Assembly (NCBI RefSeq): GCF_016864235.1
Contig: NZ_CP045732.1
Span: 1,674,001 to 1,738,000, forward strand
Source: Legionella sp. MW5194
Lineage (GTDB): Bacteria > Pseudomonadota > Gammaproteobacteria > Legionellales > Legionellaceae
Direction of reading: 5' to 3'
DNA: 64,000 nt
Under the pieces are notes generated by a model. It made no database searches, was not told the origin of the DNA, and saw only the letters and a list, made by a program, of their open reading frames with translations. The position numbers and the translations under genes were made by a program. Of the stretch, positions 27,941 through 39,205 are shown one piece after another (positions within the stretch are counted from its first letter, which is position 1; every line of letters begins with the position of its first letter).

Positions 27941-29790
27941 GATGGGGATTCGCTCTTTTTCATTTCAAAATAGGCGTCCAGAACTTTACGTGCCACGTTG
28001 GAAGCCAAAACGTCATTTTCAACCATGACCGCAATGGCCACTTCGGGGTTTTCAACCGGTGCAAAGGCAATGAACAGGGAGTGATCGCGCAAATGTTCGG
28101 GAATGACCTGGTTGCGGCGTTTTTCATATTGCCGCCCGCCAAAAACCTGCGCGGTACCTGTTTTTGCGGCCACGGAATAGGGAGGATTGCGGCCAAACCG
28201 GTATCCCGTGCCTTCATTACTGGTGGTTACCGCATGCATGGCATCAATGATAATGTCCCAGTTGGCTTCCTCGTTGAGTTTGACTGTCTTTTCTTTGATG
28301 GGTTGATAGGGATGCACTTCGCCCTTGTCGCTTTGTACGGATTTTAACAGTAAATGGGGCCTGTAACGTTGGCCATGCTGGCTCATGGTGGCAACGGCAT
28401 TGGCCAGCTGCAGTGGAGAAGCCAGCATGAATCCCTGGCCAATGGCGGTAATCAGCGTGTCGCCTGGATACCAGGAAACGCCTTTCGTTCGTCTTTTCCA
28501 GGGTGCGCTTGGCAGAATACCTGGCGCTTCTTCATACAGGTCGACCTGGGTCATTTGGCCAAAACCAAACTGGCTCAGCATTTTTTCAATTTCAGCTATC
28601 CCCAGTTTATGGCCCAGCTGATAAAAGTAAGTGTCACAGGAGACCGTAATTGCCCGCTTTAAGTTAATCATACCATGACCACCTTTTTTCCAGTCCCGGT
28701 AGGCATGGCTTACACCGGGCAGACGGAACCAGCCTGGGTCATACACACTGAATCCAGTATCAATAACGCCCTTTTCAAGCCCCGCCAGTCCGACATAGGG
28801 TTTGACGGTTGAGGCCGGGGGATACAATCCGCGTACGGCGCGGTTATAAAGCGGTCGGTCGCGGGTGTCCGATAGCTTCTGGTAATCGGCTGATTTAATG
28901 CCGTTCACAAACACATTCGGATCATAACTTGGTGAACTCACCATGGTCAGAATATCCCCGTGACGCGCACTCATGACCACCACGGCACCTCGCTTATCCT
29001 TCATGGCTTCATAGGCGATTTTTTGCAGGCGGATATCCACCGTCAGGTACAGCTTCTCACCGGAAACCGGGTTTTGTTTGTTTAGTACGCGAACGGTCCG
29101 GCCGCTGACATCGGTTTCAACCTGCTGGTAGCCCACCTGGCCATGCAGAATGTTCTCGTAGTATTTTTCAATGCCGGATTTGCCGATAAAGTTGGTGGCG
29201 CGATAATTCGTGCTGTCGACCTGTTGAAGTTCCTGCACATTGATACGGCCAACATAGCCGAGAAGGTGTGCTGTTACTTCGCCCAGGGGGTAATAGCGCA
29301 TTAACCGCGCCTTGATGCTGACGCCGGTGAACTGGTATTGATGGATAGCAAAGGTGGCCACTTCCTCCTGGGTTAACTTTAGTTTAATGGGAATAGGGAC
29401 AAACGAACGGTTCTGCTTGCGGGTGCGCTTGAAATTATCAACATCCTCGTCGCTGATCGAAGGCAGCAGTTTCCTTAAGCGCGCGATGGTGCTGTTCATG
29501 TCGCTTACCCGTTCCGGAATAATTTCAAGAACATACACGGGAATATTTTCGGCAAGGACAATGCCATTTTTGTCCAGAATAATCCCTCGCGGCGGCGCAA
29601 TGGGGATAATACTCATCTGATTTTTTAAAGACAGGGTTTCATAGCGTTTGAATTCGGCAATTTGCAGATAAGCCAGGCGTATTAACAGAACGACCGACAA
29701 CAGGGCTACCATAACAGTGAGTATATTCAAACGAATGCGATGGATTCGGATTTCCTGGCGATCATTTTTTACAGGATTATTGAGGCGCAT
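27937..29790 (-). CDS. mrdA: Penicillin-binding protein 2 (elongasome transpeptidase)
   Basis: 617 residues from ATG 29790 (MRLNNPVKNDRQEIR); the frame continues 3 codons to a TTG. One N-terminal membrane helix, a pedestal domain, then the transpeptidase domain with SxxK (PASTVKPYVGL), SxN-type (VSCDTYF) and KTG (AAKTGTAQVFGG). Note SCD where SxN is usual; SCD is common in PBP2. It cross-links peptidoglycan during rod elongation. It sits in the order rsfS-rlmH-mrdA-mrdB, as in E. coli. Confidence 0.96.
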   Translation of the reverse strand: MRLNNPVKNDRQEIRIHRIRLNILTVMVALLSVVLLIRLAYLQIAEFKRYETLSLKNQMSIIPIAPPRGIILDKNGIVLAENIPVYVLEIIPERVSDMNSTIARLRKLLPSISDEDVDNFKRTRKQNRSFVPIPIKLKLTQEEVATFAIHQYQFTGVSIKARLMRYYPLGEVTAHLLGYVGRINVQELQQVDSTNYRATNFIGKSGIEKYYENILHGQVGYQQVETDVSGRTVRVLNKQNPVSGEKLYLTVDIRLQKIAYEAMKDKRGAVVVMSARHGDILTMVSSPSYDPNVFVNGIKSADYQKLSDTRDRPLYNRAVRGLYPPASTVKPYVGLAGLEKGVIDTGFSVYDPGWFRLPGVSHAYRDWKKGGHGMINLKRAITVSCDTYFYQLGHKLGIAEIEKMLSQFGFGQMTQVDLYEEAPGILPSAPWKRRTKGVSWYPGDTLITAIGQGFMLASPLQLANAVATMSQHGQRYRPHLLLKSVQSDKGEVHPYQPIKEKTVKLNEEANWDIIIDAMHAVTTSNEGTGYRFGRNPPYSVAAKTGTAQVFGGRQYEKRRNQVIPEHLRDHSLFIAFAPVENPEVAIAVMVENDVLASNVARKVLDAYFEMKKSESPS

Positions 29791-29850
29791 CGTTTGCAAC
29801 TACTCGGATTAATGGGGTAACAGGATTGCCATACATGGTAACGGAAAACT

Positions 29851-30321
29851 TCATTTGTGGTAAGGGTGATTGTTATTTATTGCAAAGGCACGATACAGGG
29901 TTTCAAGCAATACAATCCGTACCAGCGGATGTGGCAGGGTTAACCGTGATAGAGACCAGCGTTCCTGGCTGAGAGCCAGGGTTGCAGAGGACAGGCCTTC
30001 GGGGCCGCCAATGATGAAACAGACATGACTGTGATTTTGCTGAAGCAAGTTCAGTTTAACGGCCAGTTTTTCACTGTCAAAACTGTCGCCCTCAATAGCC
30101 AGGGCAACAACGCGGGCACCCGGAGGTATGGCACTATGGATTAACTGCGCTTCTTTATCCATGACACGGGCCAAATCGCTCGACTTGGTTCGTTTGGTCA
30201 GAGGAATCTCGATAAGCGACAAGCTGACGAACTCCTGCAGCCGTTTACTGTACTCTTTTGTCGCTTCATTAACCCAGGACGGCATTTTGCTTCCGCAGGC
30301 AATGACGGTCATTTTCAGCAT
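29851..30321 (-). CDS. rlmH: 23S rRNA pseudouridine-1915 N3-methyltransferase
   Basis: SPOUT methyltransferase acting on assembled 70S ribosomes. 156 residues from [16 protein letters not shown] with AAGG upstream (the E. coli enzyme has 155); the 10-codon extension is not family-like. Family motifs [46 protein letters not shown] and NNHPYHK are present. It lies 8 bases after rsfS. Confidence 0.96.
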   Translation of the reverse strand: MLKMTVIACGSKMPSWVNEATKEYSKRLQEFVSLSLIEIPLTKRTKSSDLARVMDKEAQLIHSAIPPGARVVALAIEGDSFDSEKLAVKLNLLQQNHSHVCFIIGGPEGLSSATLALSQERWSLSRLTLPHPLVRIVLLETLYRAFAINNNHPYHK

Positions 30322-30329
30322 AGGGAGCC

Positions 30330-30668
30330 TTAAGCAGTGCCATCCTGCCACAACCCTTCAAGGTTGTAGAATGCACGGCTGTCAGGCTGCATGACGTGCA
30401 AGATGAAATCGCCAAAATCAACCAGGGCCCATTCACCGGCCTCGATGCCGTGCGAGCCGATGGCAGAAAGGCCGTGGGCCTTCATTTTTTCCATCACCGT
30501 CTCGGCAATGGCCTTGACATGGCGGGATGAGCGGCCGCTGCAAACCACCATGTAATCCGTGATGGCTGTTTGTTGCCTCACGTCAAGGACATTAATATCA
30601 ATGGCCTGCATTTCGTCGAGAATATGCAGGAGTTTTTCGAGTTCTGCAGGTTGATTAGCCATAGTCAT
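30330..30668 (-). CDS. rsfS: Ribosomal silencing factor RsfS
   Basis: Binds L14 on the 50S subunit and blocks subunit joining when nutrients are low. About 112 residues from the ATG at 30668 (or MANQPAEL at 30662). DUF143 motifs: [57 protein letters not shown]-like [10 protein letters not shown]. nadD, the usual upstream neighbour, is missing: a POT transporter gene is there instead. Confidence 0.93.
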   Translation of the reverse strand: MTMANQPAELEKLLHILDEMQAIDINVLDVRQQTAITDYMVVCSGRSSRHVKAIAETVMEKMKAHGLSAIGSHGIEAGEWALVDFGDFILHVMQPDSRAFYNLEGLWQDGTA

Positions 30669-30742
30669 GAACAGTTGTTTCCAAAAGGCGTTGGATAATA
30701 TCAGTAAAATCAAAAAGTCTCAAAGAGATTGACGGCAATTGG

Positions 30743-32188
30743 CTATTTTTCATGATTATTCCGTGATAACAGATGCTTTATCAGCAGATTAATCACAAAG
30801 CATACCAGCGTGGCTGCTGTCAGAATAAGTAACAGGTGAGTAAAACTTGCTGCATAATGGTTTTTCAATTCAACGACAGATTGAATACCAGGATTAATCG
30901 CCGTCAGGATGGCCAGTTTACCGGAGAGGTAACCACCGATACCCAGCGAAACGAAAAAGATCCCCATCATGGTACTGACCTTGCGTCGACTGGCCAAGAC
31001 CGTGATAGCGGAGAGCCCGACAGGGGAAAGCAGTAATTCAGCAATCGATATCATCAGATAGGCAGGGATAAAATAAAGCGGCGAAAGCAAAGCCGGCGCA
31101 GTGCTTTCCCGACTCACAAAGGCAATTAAGCCATAAGCCAGCCACATGAATAGCATGGCCAGCAGAAATTTGTTGCCGGTGCGCTTACCGCTTTGCACGC
31201 TGTTCAATTGCGGTTTGCTTCGTGCAAGAAAATAGCCGAAAACCAGCATGCCGATGCTTTGAATACTGACATAATAGGGCGGAGGGAATTGAATTCCAAG
31301 AAACGTCGGCTCAACAACCCGGGCAATGAACAGCGTCAAGGACATGAACATCTGAAAATAAAAGGCCCAGAACATCACCGAGACAATGCATAACAGGCCA
31401 ATAACCAGCGTTTGTCGACCTTGTTGCGCGGATTCCCGTTTAACCGTGGTCAAAAGATAAACCAGGGACAGAACCACAACACCTAAAAAGGCAATGTCAG
31501 CAAACCCGGGATAACATAAAATACAGAACGAGAGCAGCCACAATAAAAACATCATGCCCAGGGCATTCATTATTTTTGCAGGATGGCATTCAAAAGGGTG
31601 ATAATCCTCAATGCCATACCGCTTAATGCCAAAGGCAAACACAGCAAAGGCGATGATCATGCCAAAGGCGGCGCTTGAAAAGGTAACAGACCAGCCAAAA
31701 TTGGCGTTTAAATAGCTGGGCAGGGTGGTGCCGAGGATAATTCCGGTGGTGATGCCCATGTAAAACACGGTAAAGCCGCTTTCCCGTTTGGGTGAGTCAA
31801 TCGGGTATTCATTGCCAAGCAGGGAAGAAATATTCGGCTTCAACAAACCGGTACCCACCGCAATGCCCGCCAGGGCAATCAGCATCGCTGATTTGGACTG
31901 AATGAGGGTTAACAGCGTATAACTTAAAAAAAGAAAGACAGCGCCGGACAGCACGGTGTTTTTTTGCCCCAGCAAATGATCTGCAATCCAGCCGCCAATG
32001 ACCGGAGACAAATAGGTCAGGGCTGTAAAGGAGCCGACTAAGGCGTAGATGTGTTTATCATGCCATTGGTAATGGCTGGCTAAATAAAGAGCCAACAGTG
32101 ACTGAACAACATAAAATCCATAACGTTCCCACATTTCTGTCGCAAAAAAAACACGAAGTGAGGCCGGGTGTTTGACATTCGTATCCAC
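30743..32188 (-). CDS. POT-family proton-dependent peptide transporter
   Basis: 481 residues with about 14 membrane segments. The first helix carries the POT proton-coupling motif ExxER (ATEMWERYGFYVVQSLLALY), followed by GGWIADHLLGQKNT and FTVFYMGITTGIILGTTLPSY, both family signatures. Imports di- or tripeptides with protons, which fits an amino-acid-eating organism such as Legionella. Divergent from hutU over 160 bases, which could hold shared control of amino acid use. Confidence 0.92.
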   Translation of the reverse strand: MDTNVKHPASLRVFFATEMWERYGFYVVQSLLALYLASHYQWHDKHIYALVGSFTALTYLSPVIGGWIADHLLGQKNTVLSGAVFLFLSYTLLTLIQSKSAMLIALAGIAVGTGLLKPNISSLLGNEYPIDSPKRESGFTVFYMGITTGIILGTTLPSYLNANFGWSVTFSSAAFGMIIAFAVFAFGIKRYGIEDYHPFECHPAKIMNALGMMFLLWLLSFCILCYPGFADIAFLGVVVLSLVYLLTTVKRESAQQGRQTLVIGLLCIVSVMFWAFYFQMFMSLTLFIARVVEPTFLGIQFPPPYYVSIQSIGMLVFGYFLARSKPQLNSVQSGKRTGNKFLLAMLFMWLAYGLIAFVSRESTAPALLSPLYFIPAYLMISIAELLLSPVGLSAITVLASRRKVSTMMGIFFVSLGIGGYLSGKLAILTAINPGIQSVVELKNHYAASFTHLLLILTAATLVCFVINLLIKHLLSRNNHEK

Positions 32189-32348
32189 GATGACCTTATT
32201 TTAAGCAAAGATGCTTAAATATTATCACAGTAAAACAATAAATTGCAGCGTTCTCACAGGAATAATTCACGTCGGCCCGGCAGTAGTGTAGACTAGCGGT
32301 GGTAAATGCAAGTGACTGTTTTTTAGTCGTTCTTTGGATGGAATTATT

Positions 32349-34034
32349 ATGACTATGACACGCAAGGCCCGCCCCGTCAAATCCCCTCGGGGAAATGTGC
32401 TTCATTCCCGCAACTGGCTTACAGAAGCCGCACTTCGTATGCTGATGAATAATCTGGATCCGGACGTGGCTGAAAACCCCGACGAATTAATCGTATACGG
32501 CGGATTGGGCCGTGCCGCCAGAAATTGGTCCTGCTTCGACAAAATGATCGAGGTCTTGAAAGCACTGGGCGAGGACGAGACCCTGCTGGTGCAATCCGGT
32601 AAACCGGTGGGGGTGTTTAAAACCCACGTTGATGCACCGCGTGTTCTTATAGCCAACTCCAATTTAGTCCCCAAATGGGCCACCTGGGAGCATTTCAACG
32701 AGCTCGATAAAAAAGGCCTGATGATGTATGGGCAAATGACAGCCGGCAGCTGGATTTACATCGGCTCGCAAGGCATCGTCCAGGGCACCTATGAAACCTT
32801 TGTTGCGGCGGCCAGACAACATTACCACGGGGATTTAAGCGGCCGGTGGATTTTGACGGCGGGATTAGGCGGTATGGGCGGTGCACAACCGCTGGCGGCT
32901 ACCATGGCCGGCGCCAGTGTACTGGCTGTTGAATGCGATGTTTCACGGCTTAAAAAGCGGCTTTCAACCCGCTACCTCGATAAATACACCGACCAGCTGG
33001 ATGAAGCCTTGCAATGGATTGAGGCGTCCTGCCGGGAAAAAACTCCCTTGTCAGTCGGCTTATTGGCGAATGCCGCTGACATCTATCCTGAACTCCTCAA
33101 ACGTGGCCTTAAACCGGCGATGGTCACTGATCAAACGAGCGCTCATGATCCCCTGAATGGTTACCTGCCGCAGGGGTGGACGCTGGAACAGGCAATTGAG
33201 ATGAGAAAGACAGCGCCTGCAAAAGTCATTGCCGCGGCTAAAAAATCCATGGCGGTGCAGGTGAATGCCATGCTGGGTTTCAGAAAGCAAGGTATCCCGG
33301 TCTTTGATTACGGCAACAACATCCGGCAAATGGCATTGGAAGAAGGGGTAGGGGAAGCCTTTGCCATTCCAGGGTTCGTGCCGGCTTACATCCGGCCGCT
33401 GTTTTGCGAAGGAATAGGGCCCTTCCGCTGGGTGGCTTTGTCGGGTGAAGCGAAAGACATTTATGCCACAGACAAAAAAGTCAAGGAATTAATACTGGAC
33501 AACCCCCATCTCCATCGTTGGCTTGATATGGCTCATGACAAAATAGCCTTTCAGGGATTGCCGGCGCGAATCTGCTGGGTTGGATTAAAGGATCGTGCGC
33601 GTCTCGCGCTTGCCTTTAATGACATGGTCAGGCATGGGGAGGTCAGTGCCCCCATTGTTATCGGCCGTGATCACCTGGATTCTGGCTCTGTCGCGAGTCC
33701 AAACCGCGAAACCGAAGGCATGCTGGATGGCAGTGATGCCATTTCAGATTGGCCCTTGCTCAATGCGCTGCTTAATTGCGCCAGTGGCGCGACCTGGGTC
33801 AGCATCCATCATGGCGGCGGTGTCGGCATGGGGTTTTCCCAGCATGCAGGCGTGGTTATTGTCGCAGACGGCAGTGAGGCAGCAGCGCTTCGTCTGCAAC
33901 GCGTGTTGTTCAATGATCCGGCGACTGGCGTCATGCGTCATGTGGATGCCGGTTATGATCTGGCCCGTCGCTGCGCGAAAGCCAACCAGCTATGGCTGCC
34001 CATGATGGATGAGGAGGGCGCTGCCCATGGCTGA
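32349..34034 (+). CDS. hutU: Urocanate hydratase
   Basis: Second step of histidine breakdown: urocanate to imidazolonepropionate, using tightly bound NAD. 561 residues from [12 protein letters not shown] (GGA upstream; five further upstream codons are not family-like). Characteristic segments: [31 protein letters not shown] (NAD loop), [29 protein letters not shown]. It overlaps hutH by 8 bases. hutI, hutG and hutC are absent from the window. Confidence 0.96.
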   Translation: MTMTRKARPVKSPRGNVLHSRNWLTEAALRMLMNNLDPDVAENPDELIVYGGLGRAARNWSCFDKMIEVLKALGEDETLLVQSGKPVGVFKTHVDAPRVLIANSNLVPKWATWEHFNELDKKGLMMYGQMTAGSWIYIGSQGIVQGTYETFVAAARQHYHGDLSGRWILTAGLGGMGGAQPLAATMAGASVLAVECDVSRLKKRLSTRYLDKYTDQLDEALQWIEASCREKTPLSVGLLANAADIYPELLKRGLKPAMVTDQTSAHDPLNGYLPQGWTLEQAIEMRKTAPAKVIAAAKKSMAVQVNAMLGFRKQGIPVFDYGNNIRQMALEEGVGEAFAIPGFVPAYIRPLFCEGIGPFRWVALSGEAKDIYATDKKVKELILDNPHLHRWLDMAHDKIAFQGLPARICWVGLKDRARLALAFNDMVRHGEVSAPIVIGRDHLDSGSVASPNRETEGMLDGSDAISDWPLLNALLNCASGATWVSIHHGGGVGMGFSQHAGVVIVADGSEAAALRLQRVLFNDPATGVMRHVDAGYDLARRCAKANQLWLPMMDEEGAAHG

Positions 34035-35574
34035 TTTTTTTATTTTGAAACCCCGGCAGATGACGCTGGCGGATTACCACGAACTGATTAAAAGCGGCCG
34101 CCCCTGTAAGCTGGACGATTCCGCCCTGCCGGGCATCCAGGCCTCGCAGGGTACTGTCCAGGAGATCGTGGACAAAGGAGAAACCGTCTATGGCATTAAC
34201 ACCGGTTTCGGCTCCCTGGCTAATCAAACCATCAGTCAATCGCATCTGAAAGAATTGCAGCGCAATATTGTGTTATCTCATGCCTGCGGCACTGGCGAAT
34301 TGCTGGACGATGAGCTGGTGGCTTTAATGCTCCTGCTTAAAATCAACAGCCTTGCCCAAGGGTATTCCGGTGTCAGGCTTGAGTTGATTGAGGCCCTTAT
34401 TCGCCTCTACAATCATCAGGTTTATCCCTGCATACCGGCAAAAGGGTCTGTGGGTGCTTCCGGCGATCTGGCACCGCTCGCCCATCTCGCTCTGCCTTTG
34501 CTGGGTGAAGGGGAAGTGAGGCATCAGGGGCGAATCATCAGCGCAAGGGACGGGCTTCAAATCGCCGGCCTTGACGTCATGGAACTGGCGCCCAAGGAAG
34601 GCCTTGCTCTCCTGAACGGCCTTCAGGCCTCTACAGCCATAGCGATGCAGGCCCTGCACGTGGCAGAACGATTATTCGCTGTGGCGGTTCTTACCGGCAG
34701 CCTGTCGGTCGATGCGGCCTGCGGCAGTGATGTCCCTTTTGATGAGCGCATCCATGTCGCCCGCGGCCACGGGGTCCAGGGTGAGGTTGCCATGCACTAT
34801 CGGACACTGTTGAAAGGCAGTGCCATTCGCGAGTCGCATCGGGATTGCAAACGGGTCCAGGATCCCTATTCCCTGCGTTGCCAGCCGCAGATTATGGGGG
34901 CAGTGCTTCACCAGATACGATTTGTTGCCGACACCCTCCAGGTCGAAGCCAATGCGGTTTCTGACAATCCACTGGTGTTTTCCCGAGAGGGGGACATCCT
35001 GTCGGGCGGTAATTTTCATGGCGAAATGATTGCCATGGCCGCCGATAATCTTGCGCTGGCGATAGCTGAAACCGGGGCTAACTCGGAGCGGCGGATTGCC
35101 CTGTTAATTGATTCTCATTTTAGCGGTCTACCGGCCTTCCTTGTAAAAGAAAGCGGCCTTAATTCCGGCTTCATGATCGCACACGTGACCGCTGCTGCCT
35201 GTGCCAGTGACAACAAAGCGCTGGCGCATCCTCACTCAGTGGATAGCCTGCCGACATCGGCCAATCAGGAAGATCATGTGTCCATGGCCACAAACGCAGC
35301 CCGGCGTTTGCAGCTGATGAATGACAATACCGCGACCATCCTGGCCATTGAATTGTTGGCAGCCTGTCAGGGATTGGAGTTTCATAAACCACTCACCACA
35401 TCGCCGCCGTTGCAAACAGTGTATGAAAAAGTAAGGGCCTATGTACCGGCTTACGAACAGGATCGCTATTTTGCTCCGGATATTGCCATCATCAAGGAAA
35501 AAATTCTAAGCGGCGAAATCGGCTGGGATTTAACGCAAAGGACTGGCGGCAGGGATGAACATGGTCTTGAATAA
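34027..35574 (+). CDS. hutH: Histidine ammonia-lyase
   Basis: First step of histidine degradation, releasing ammonia and urocanate. 515 residues from the ATG at 34027, inside the end of hutU. The self-forming MIO cofactor triad Ala-Ser-Gly is at 144-146 in [18 protein letters not shown]. Further family segments are [36 protein letters not shown] and [19 protein letters not shown]. Its 3' end overlaps the aldehyde dehydrogenase gene by 20 bases. Confidence 0.97.
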   Translation: MADFFILKPRQMTLADYHELIKSGRPCKLDDSALPGIQASQGTVQEIVDKGETVYGINTGFGSLANQTISQSHLKELQRNIVLSHACGTGELLDDELVALMLLLKINSLAQGYSGVRLELIEALIRLYNHQVYPCIPAKGSVGASGDLAPLAHLALPLLGEGEVRHQGRIISARDGLQIAGLDVMELAPKEGLALLNGLQASTAIAMQALHVAERLFAVAVLTGSLSVDAACGSDVPFDERIHVARGHGVQGEVAMHYRTLLKGSAIRESHRDCKRVQDPYSLRCQPQIMGAVLHQIRFVADTLQVEANAVSDNPLVFSREGDILSGGNFHGEMIAMAADNLALAIAETGANSERRIALLIDSHFSGLPAFLVKESGLNSGFMIAHVTAAACASDNKALAHPHSVDSLPTSANQEDHVSMATNAARRLQLMNDNTATILAIELLAACQGLEFHKPLTTSPPLQTVYEKVRAYVPAYEQDRYFAPDIAIIKEKILSGEIGWDLTQRTGGRDEHGLE

Positions 35575-36970
35575 CCTCTTTATGGAATTAATGCAGGAAC
35601 ATCGAAAGGATCCTTATCCTTCGGTTTCCGAACGGCGCGACATGCTTAAACAACTTAAAACCCTGCTGAAGACGCAGGGAACAACCTTGGCTGCCGCCAT
35701 CAATTCCGATTATTCGCACCGCTCGCAGACCGAATCGCTTTTTCTGGAAATTGCGCCGTCAATTAAAGCCATTGATTATTGCCTGTCGCATTTAAAAACA
35801 TGGACGAAAGCACGAAAAAAACGGGTATCCTGGCATTTCTGGCCAGCGAGTGCCTATGTGCTACCTCAACCGCTGGGGGTCGTGGGAATTATTGTACCCT
35901 GGAATTATCCGGTGTTCTTGTCCATTGTTCCTTTAGCCTATGCCTTGGCTGCTGGCAATCGGGTTATGGTAAAGATGTCGGAATTAAGCAGTGAATTAAG
36001 TCAAACCTTACAAAAACTCCTTTCATCGCTACCAACTGTTAAAAAATTTGTCAAAATTGTTGACGGCGATGTCGAGGTGGGCAAGGCCTTTTCCAGCCTG
36101 CCTTTCGGCCATTTGCTGTTTACCGGATCCACCTCCGTCGGTAAAGCGGTGATGGCGGCAGCCAGCCAGAACCTCACCCCTGTGACCCTGGAGCTGGGCG
36201 GAAAATCCCCTGCTATTCTTTCGCAGGGGATGAATCCCGCTTATTTGCCGCGCTTGTTCATGGGGAAATTGTATAATGCCGGCCAAACCTGCATTGCGCC
36301 GGATTACCTGCTGGTGCCTTCGCGGCTTGAACAAACCATTGAGACGGGGTTTGCTGAATTTTTAAGCCAACACTACCCGGACTTAATGACCAATGACAAT
36401 TACACAGGCATCATCTCACCTTCCCATAAACAAAGGCTACATGATCTACTGGAAGATGCGCGGCAAAAGGGTGCGCGGGTGGTGCAATACGGGGAAGAAT
36501 CACCCAGTTCTGCAAAAATGCCGGTGTATTTGATTTTTAATGTCAACACGGCCATGAAAGTCATGAATGAAGAGATTTTTGGCCCTATTTTACCCATCAT
36601 GACCTACGAGAGAATGGCCGATGCCATTTATTTCATCAATTCCTTACCCAATCCGCTTGCCCTGTATTATTTTGGTGACAACAATGACGAATTGAACCGT
36701 TTAGAGTACGGCACCTTGTCGGGTGCATTCACTGTCAATGATACGCTAATGCACGTGGCCATCGATGATCTGCCCTTTGGCGGCGTTGGCCACAGCGGGT
36801 TTGGCCAGTATCACGGCCAGGAAGGCTTTGATCGCTTTTCACAATTAAAACCGGTCTTTAAAAAGAAAAAGATAGCCACAGCGGCCTGGCTTTATCCGCC
36901 TTATGGCAGACTGGTACACTGGTATCTTCGCTACATAGCCGGAATCAATTTAGGGAGAAATAATGAATAA
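35555..36970 (+). CDS. NAD(P) aldehyde dehydrogenase, coniferyl-aldehyde-dehydrogenase-like
   Basis: 471 residues, shorter than most ALDHs and typical of the CALDH/ALDH3-like group with a hydrophobic C-terminal tail. Motifs: [25 protein letters not shown], catalytic Glu in [11 protein letters not shown], catalytic Cys in [24 protein letters not shown]. The tail ([19 protein letters not shown]) may touch the membrane, suggesting fatty aldehydes as substrates. The ATG at 35555 (or 35561) lies within hutH, so it is coupled to the hut genes although no histidine-pathway step needs it. Confidence 0.88.
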   Translation: MNMVLNNLFMELMQEHRKDPYPSVSERRDMLKQLKTLLKTQGTTLAAAINSDYSHRSQTESLFLEIAPSIKAIDYCLSHLKTWTKARKKRVSWHFWPASAYVLPQPLGVVGIIVPWNYPVFLSIVPLAYALAAGNRVMVKMSELSSELSQTLQKLLSSLPTVKKFVKIVDGDVEVGKAFSSLPFGHLLFTGSTSVGKAVMAAASQNLTPVTLELGGKSPAILSQGMNPAYLPRLFMGKLYNAGQTCIAPDYLLVPSRLEQTIETGFAEFLSQHYPDLMTNDNYTGIISPSHKQRLHDLLEDARQKGARVVQYGEESPSSAKMPVYLIFNVNTAMKVMNEEIFGPILPIMTYERMADAIYFINSLPNPLALYYFGDNNDELNRLEYGTLSGAFTVNDTLMHVAIDDLPFGGVGHSGFGQYHGQEGFDRFSQLKPVFKKKKIATAAWLYPPYGRLVHWYLRYIAGINLGRNNE

Positions 36971-37769
36971 GGTCCTTTTTATCAGCGGTGCCAGCCGGGG
37001 CATCGGCCGTGCCATTGCTCTGCGCTTTGCACGTGAAAAAGCATGCATTGCCATTGCTGCCAAAACCGATACCCCCCACCCGAAACTGGAAGGCACGATT
37101 CACAGTGTCGCTGAGGAAGTGGAAAAACTGGGCGGAAAGGCCTTGCCGCTGATGGTGGATGTTCGTGATGAGGAGCAGATTGAAGGTGCTATCAGAGAAA
37201 CCATTGCCCGGTTTGGCAAGCTTGATGTGCTCATCAATAACGCCAGCGCAATAAGCTTAAGCGACACCTTGTCAACACCGATGAAGCGTTATGATCTGAT
37301 GCAGGGTGTCAATACCCGCGCGACGTTTGCCTGTTCAAAAGCGGCGATTCCATACCTTAAGCAATCAGATAACCCGCATATCCTCACGTTGTCGCCACCG
37401 CTGAGTCTGGACAAAAAATGGTATGCACCGCATCTCGCTTACACCTTGAGCAAGATGGGGATGAGCCTCTGCACACTGGGACTTGCAGAAGAATTTAAAA
37501 GCGCAGGCATCGCGGTAAATTCCCTGTGGCCTAAGACAACCATTGCAACCGCCGCCATTGAAGTGAATTTCCCGGAAGCCATCTTCAAAGCCAGCCGTAA
37601 ACCGGAAATCGTTGCTGATGCGGCTTACTGGATTCTCAATCAACCCGCGCGTGAAACCACTGGCCATTTTTTTATTGATGAAGACGTTTTGCGTAAGGCT
37701 GGTATTCAGGATTTTTCCGTGTATGCTATTGACCCCAATCAAAAGCCTTACCCTGATTTATTTTTATGA
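36963..37769 (+). CDS. Short-chain dehydrogenase/reductase, HSDL2-like
   Basis: 268 residues. Rossmann motif [24 protein letters not shown], and the catalytic YTLSKMG (YxxxK). The sequence [20 protein letters not shown] is typical of the HSDL2-like SDR group, which lacks the sterol-carrier tail here. Probably acts on a fatty acyl or alcohol/aldehyde substrate; not determined. It overlaps the ALDH gene by 8 bases and rnhA by 4. Confidence 0.85.
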   Translation: MNKVLFISGASRGIGRAIALRFAREKACIAIAAKTDTPHPKLEGTIHSVAEEVEKLGGKALPLMVDVRDEEQIEGAIRETIARFGKLDVLINNASAISLSDTLSTPMKRYDLMQGVNTRATFACSKAAIPYLKQSDNPHILTLSPPLSLDKKWYAPHLAYTLSKMGMSLCTLGLAEEFKSAGIAVNSLWPKTTIATAAIEVNFPEAIFKASRKPEIVADAAYWILNQPARETTGHFFIDEDVLRKAGIQDFSVYAIDPNQKPYPDLFL

Positions 37770-38203
37770 CGGTTGAAATATTTACTGATGGCGCCTGCAA
37801 AGGCAACCCAGGCCCTGGTGGATGGGGCGCCTTGTTGCGTTACAATGGCCAGGAAAAAGCACTTTACGGCGGTGAGACGCATACCACCAATAACCGCATG
37901 GAGTTAACCGCTGCCATTCGAGCGTTAAGCGCATTAACGCGCCCCTGTGTGGTTGATTTATACACTGATTCGCAGTACATGCGTCAGGGGATGATGGAGT
38001 GGCTACACGGCTGGAAAAAGAAAGGGTGGCTCAATGCAAAAAAAGAACCGGTTAAAAATGCCGATCTGTGGCAGGAGCTTGACAGGCTCAGCAAAATGCA
38101 TACTATCCGTTGGCATTGGGTACGCGGCCATTCGGGACACCCTGAAAACGAGCGCGCTGATGAACTGGCCAACCTGGCAATCACTGAAATGTTAAAGGGC
38201 TGA
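37766..38203 (+). CDS. rnhA: Ribonuclease HI
   Basis: 145 residues. All active-site positions are visible: Asp in [16 protein letters not shown], Glu in [12 protein letters not shown], Asp in DLYTDSQYM, and Asp near the end in [11 protein letters not shown], with the substrate-handle [10 protein letters not shown]. Removes RNA from RNA-DNA hybrids. The rnhA-dnaQ pair is conserved in gammaproteobacteria; here both are on the same strand, one base apart. Confidence 0.97.
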   Translation: MTVEIFTDGACKGNPGPGGWGALLRYNGQEKALYGGETHTTNNRMELTAAIRALSALTRPCVVDLYTDSQYMRQGMMEWLHGWKKKGWLNAKKEPVKNADLWQELDRLSKMHTIRWHWVRGHSGHPENERADELANLAITEMLKG

Positions 38204-38204
38204 T

Positions 38205-38909
38205 ATGCGGCAAATTGTTTTGGATACGGAAACCACGGGCATAGGCCCTGAGTTGGGGCATCGCATCATTGAAATCGGCTGTGTTGAGTTAATAGACCGA
38301 AAATTAACCGGTCGCCATTTCCATGCCTATCTCAATCCCAATCGTGACGTGGAGGAGGGTGCGTTTCGCGTCCACGGGATCAGTACGGAGTTCCTTAAAG
38401 ACAAGCCGCCTTTTGAAGCCATTGTCGAGGAGTTCATTCAATTCGTCGCCGGTACCGAACTGATTATTCACAATGCGCCGTTTGATGTGGGCTTCATTGA
38501 AGCGGAGCTAAACTGGGTTAAATGGCCCAAGCGGTTACCCGATTATTGTACGGTCTGTGATACCCTGGTTTTGGCACGAGAAAAACACCCTGGCCAGCGC
38601 AACAGCTTGGACGCCCTCTGCAAACGCTATGAAATCGACAATTCCAACCGAACCCTCCACGGCGCCTTGCTTGATGCCGAAATCCTGGCTCACGTCTACC
38701 TGGCCATGACTGGCGGTCAGACCCAATTATTTGAAGAGGACAATCTTGCTGCTGTTCATGGGGCTACCCAACAACAGCAGCAGGGCTTTCCTCTTCTGTC
38801 AAGCCATTCCCCGCTTATCGCGGTGAATGAGCAGGAGCGGCAACGCCATCAGGAATTTCTTGAATTTTTAGTCAAAAAATCAGGGGTGAACCTCTGGCAG
38901 GAGGAGTGA
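38205..38909 (+). CDS. dnaQ: DNA polymerase III epsilon subunit (proofreading exonuclease)
   Basis: 234 residues. DEDDh exonuclease motifs: ExoI IVLDTETTGIGPE, ExoII IIHNAPFDVGF, ExoIII with HGALLDAEILAHVY. A likely clamp-binding motif QTQLF follows the nuclease domain, and the C-terminal tail binds the alpha subunit. It is last in the hutU-to-dnaQ run. Confidence 0.96.
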   Translation: MRQIVLDTETTGIGPELGHRIIEIGCVELIDRKLTGRHFHAYLNPNRDVEEGAFRVHGISTEFLKDKPPFEAIVEEFIQFVAGTELIIHNAPFDVGFIEAELNWVKWPKRLPDYCTVCDTLVLAREKHPGQRNSLDALCKRYEIDNSNRTLHGALLDAEILAHVYLAMTGGQTQLFEEDNLAAVHGATQQQQQGFPLLSSHSPLIAVNEQERQRHQEFLEFLVKKSGVNLWQEE

Positions 38910-39205
38910 TCGATTGGAAGATGGCCTAGAGATTGCGATTCTTTATCAACGGTCCTCCTGCGCGTGCAAACAAGCACGCTTGCCGCAAGTCAATAATCGG
39001 TGAACTCCACCGTGCTTAAATTTTTCAGTGCTTTCTTAAAAGGGCCTGTGAGGCCTACCTTGATTTCGCTTGGCGACTCATTGCGTGCTCAAGTCAAGCC
39101 TTACCGTAGTAGCAGACATGTCGCACAAATCAATCAACAAAGAAACACTTCGTCTATATTTTGTTCTATAGTTATTTGTAGGAATATTGAGCAAAGAAGA
39201 CGATC
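38910..39205. other. 296-base gap without a supported gene
   Basis: I see no convincing coding frame: the 84-residue frame starting GTG at 39000 has no ribosome site and no family features. A small perfect hairpin GCGTGC-AAACAA-GCACGC lies at 38962-38979 without a T-run. AT-rich sequence around 39150-39190 could hold the promoter of the next gene. No tRNA-like fold or T-loop motif was found. Confidence 0.5.

Noticed and set aside
32402-33329. Minus-strand and shifted frames inside hutU
   Set aside because: hutU is intact and conserved throughout; these frames have no support.
38910-39205. tRNA or small RNA gene in the gap after dnaQ
   Set aside because: No cloverleaf, T-loop or 3' CCA pattern was found; the only hairpin is short and lacks a T-run.
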